Part shown: positions 63,515 to 64,000 of the stretch, in pieces | How the letters are laid out: every line of letters begins with the position of its first letter | How positions within the stretch are numbered: the stretch's first letter is position 1 | Assembly: GCA_018828385.1 (NCBI GenBank) | Contig: JAHJVE010000015.1 | Span: 205,144-269,143, forward strand | DNA: 64,000 nucleotides | From: Gammaproteobacteria bacterium | GTDB lineage: Bacteria; Pseudomonadota; Gammaproteobacteria; Burkholderiales; Rhodocyclaceae | Reading direction: 5' to 3' | The notes under the pieces: model-generated | Seen by the model: the letters and a program-made list of their open reading frames with translations, nothing else | Told to the model about the DNA's origin: nothing | Database searches by the model: none | Made by a program: the position numbers and the translations under genes

Positions 63515-64000
63515 ATGGCAACCAAAAAAGTCCTTTCCTTGCTGTTGACTGCAGCATTTCCTGTGCTTGTCTGCGCGGCGGACATGCTCCCGAGCGGCGC
63601 TCCTGCCCCCGCCACCCTCAAAGAAATAACCCAGCGCGCCATCCTCAACAGCCCGGAAGTCACCTCGAAATGGCATGCCTACCGGGCGGCTGACGAAGAA
63701 ACCGGCGTTGCCCGCGGCGGCTACTACCCGCGCGTCGACCTCACCGCCGGTGCCGGTCGCGAAAGCCTGAGCCAACCCACCACCGCCGACCGCGACTACA
63801 CCCGCAGCGGCGTCATGCTCAGCCTCAACCAGATGCTCTTCGACGGCTTCGCCACGCGCAACGAAGTCCGCCGTCTCGACAAAGCCCGGCTGGTCCGCTA
63901 CTACGAACTCCTCGACGCCTCCGAAACCACCGCCCTCGAAGCCGGCCGCGCCTACCTCGACGTCCTGCGCTACCGCCACCTCGTCGACCTCGCCAAAGAC
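63515..64000 (+). CDS. TolC-family outer-membrane protein (LapE/AggA-like), 3' end beyond the window
   Basis: The frame is open from the ATG at 63515 to the window edge, 162 residues. A signal peptide (VLSLLLTAAFPVLVCAAD) is followed by the TolC-family pattern: LKEITQRAILNSPEVTSKWH, GYYPRVDLTAGAGRE and MLSLNQMLFDGFATRNEV. In type I secretion this protein forms the outer channel. Divergent from lapG with 56 bases between starts, it fits LapE, with LapBC and the adhesin expected just past the edge. Confidence 0.88.
   Translation, partial: MATKKVLSLLLTAAFPVLVCAADMLPSGAPAPATLKEITQRAILNSPEVTSKWHAYRAADEETGVARGGYYPRVDLTAGAGRESLSQPTTADRDYTRSGVMLSLNQMLFDGFATRNEVRRLDKARLVRYYELLDASETTALEAGRAYLDVLRYRHLVDLAKD

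Overview
The window is a gene-dense, GC-rich chromosomal segment of a betaproteobacterium. The gene order (mlaFED-mlaA-mlaC-mlaB, a YadGH-type ABC exporter, bolA, murA, the his genes, tatABC), the MSHA-type pilus cluster and the Lap-type adhesion genes fit a Rhodocyclales member such as Dechloromonas or Azonexus. This placement is an inference from gene content, not from a search. No rRNA, tRNA, CRISPR array, insertion sequence or prophage was seen, and no stretch longer than about 300 bases lacks a gene.

Layout: 1-1900 (minus) holds the Kdo/LPS genes lptC (cut by the window edge), kdsC and kdsD, divergent from a Kef-type K+/H+ antiporter (1947-3905). 4023-22447 is a minus-strand MSHA-like type IV pilus operon: response regulator, mshM, mshL, mshN, mshE, mshG, mshI-, mshJ- and mshK-like genes, a giant PilX/MshP-like protein, a prepilin and a class III nucleotide cyclase. 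A plus-strand membrane histidine kinase sits near its end, divergent from a further prepilin gene that has a sigma-54 promoter. 22547-29213 carries the Mla lipid-transport genes, an ABC exporter, a BolA-family gene and murA. 29437-39664 carries a cold-shock gene, the his genes, hinT and tatABC. The his run is interrupted by a split chromate transporter, a free-standing CZB protein and an inverted hisC. 39725-49339 holds a class II amidotransferase, an HtrA protease, a Nif3 protein, a FimV-like protein, a FAH-family hydrolase, paaK, a MATE exporter and sucCD. 49404-55296 holds terC, an ornithine-cyclodeaminase-like gene and a signalling set (PP2C phosphatase, double FHA, beta-lactamase-fold phosphodiesterase, GAF-HD-GYP). 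55583-59234 is a type IV pilin with two O-antigen-ligase-like genes, visibly AT-richer than the rest. 59342-64000 holds a CYTH-CHAD protein and a Lap module (lapD, lapG, and a TolC-family gene running off the end).

Several genes bear on surface attachment: two pilus systems, pilin glycosylation candidates, LapD/LapG, and cyclic-nucleotide enzymes (HD-GYP, degenerate GGDEF-EAL, class III cyclase, and an MshE N-terminal domain of a family known to bind c-di-GMP).

The most unusual feature is a dispersed repeat of about 35-40 bp. Its core is CCGGTTGACCGTAGCAA, preceded by a block like GATTTTGGCC and a T-rich spacer. I find 14 good copies and one weak copy, on both strands. They lie between genes, at gene ends, and inside protein-coding genes in several reading frames. 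In hisC a copy appears to add about 11-13 residues in frame; between hisF and hisI it makes up the whole gap; in tatC it encodes the C-terminal tail. It resembles in behaviour the protein-inserting palindromic elements known from Rickettsia, and I know of no description of it.
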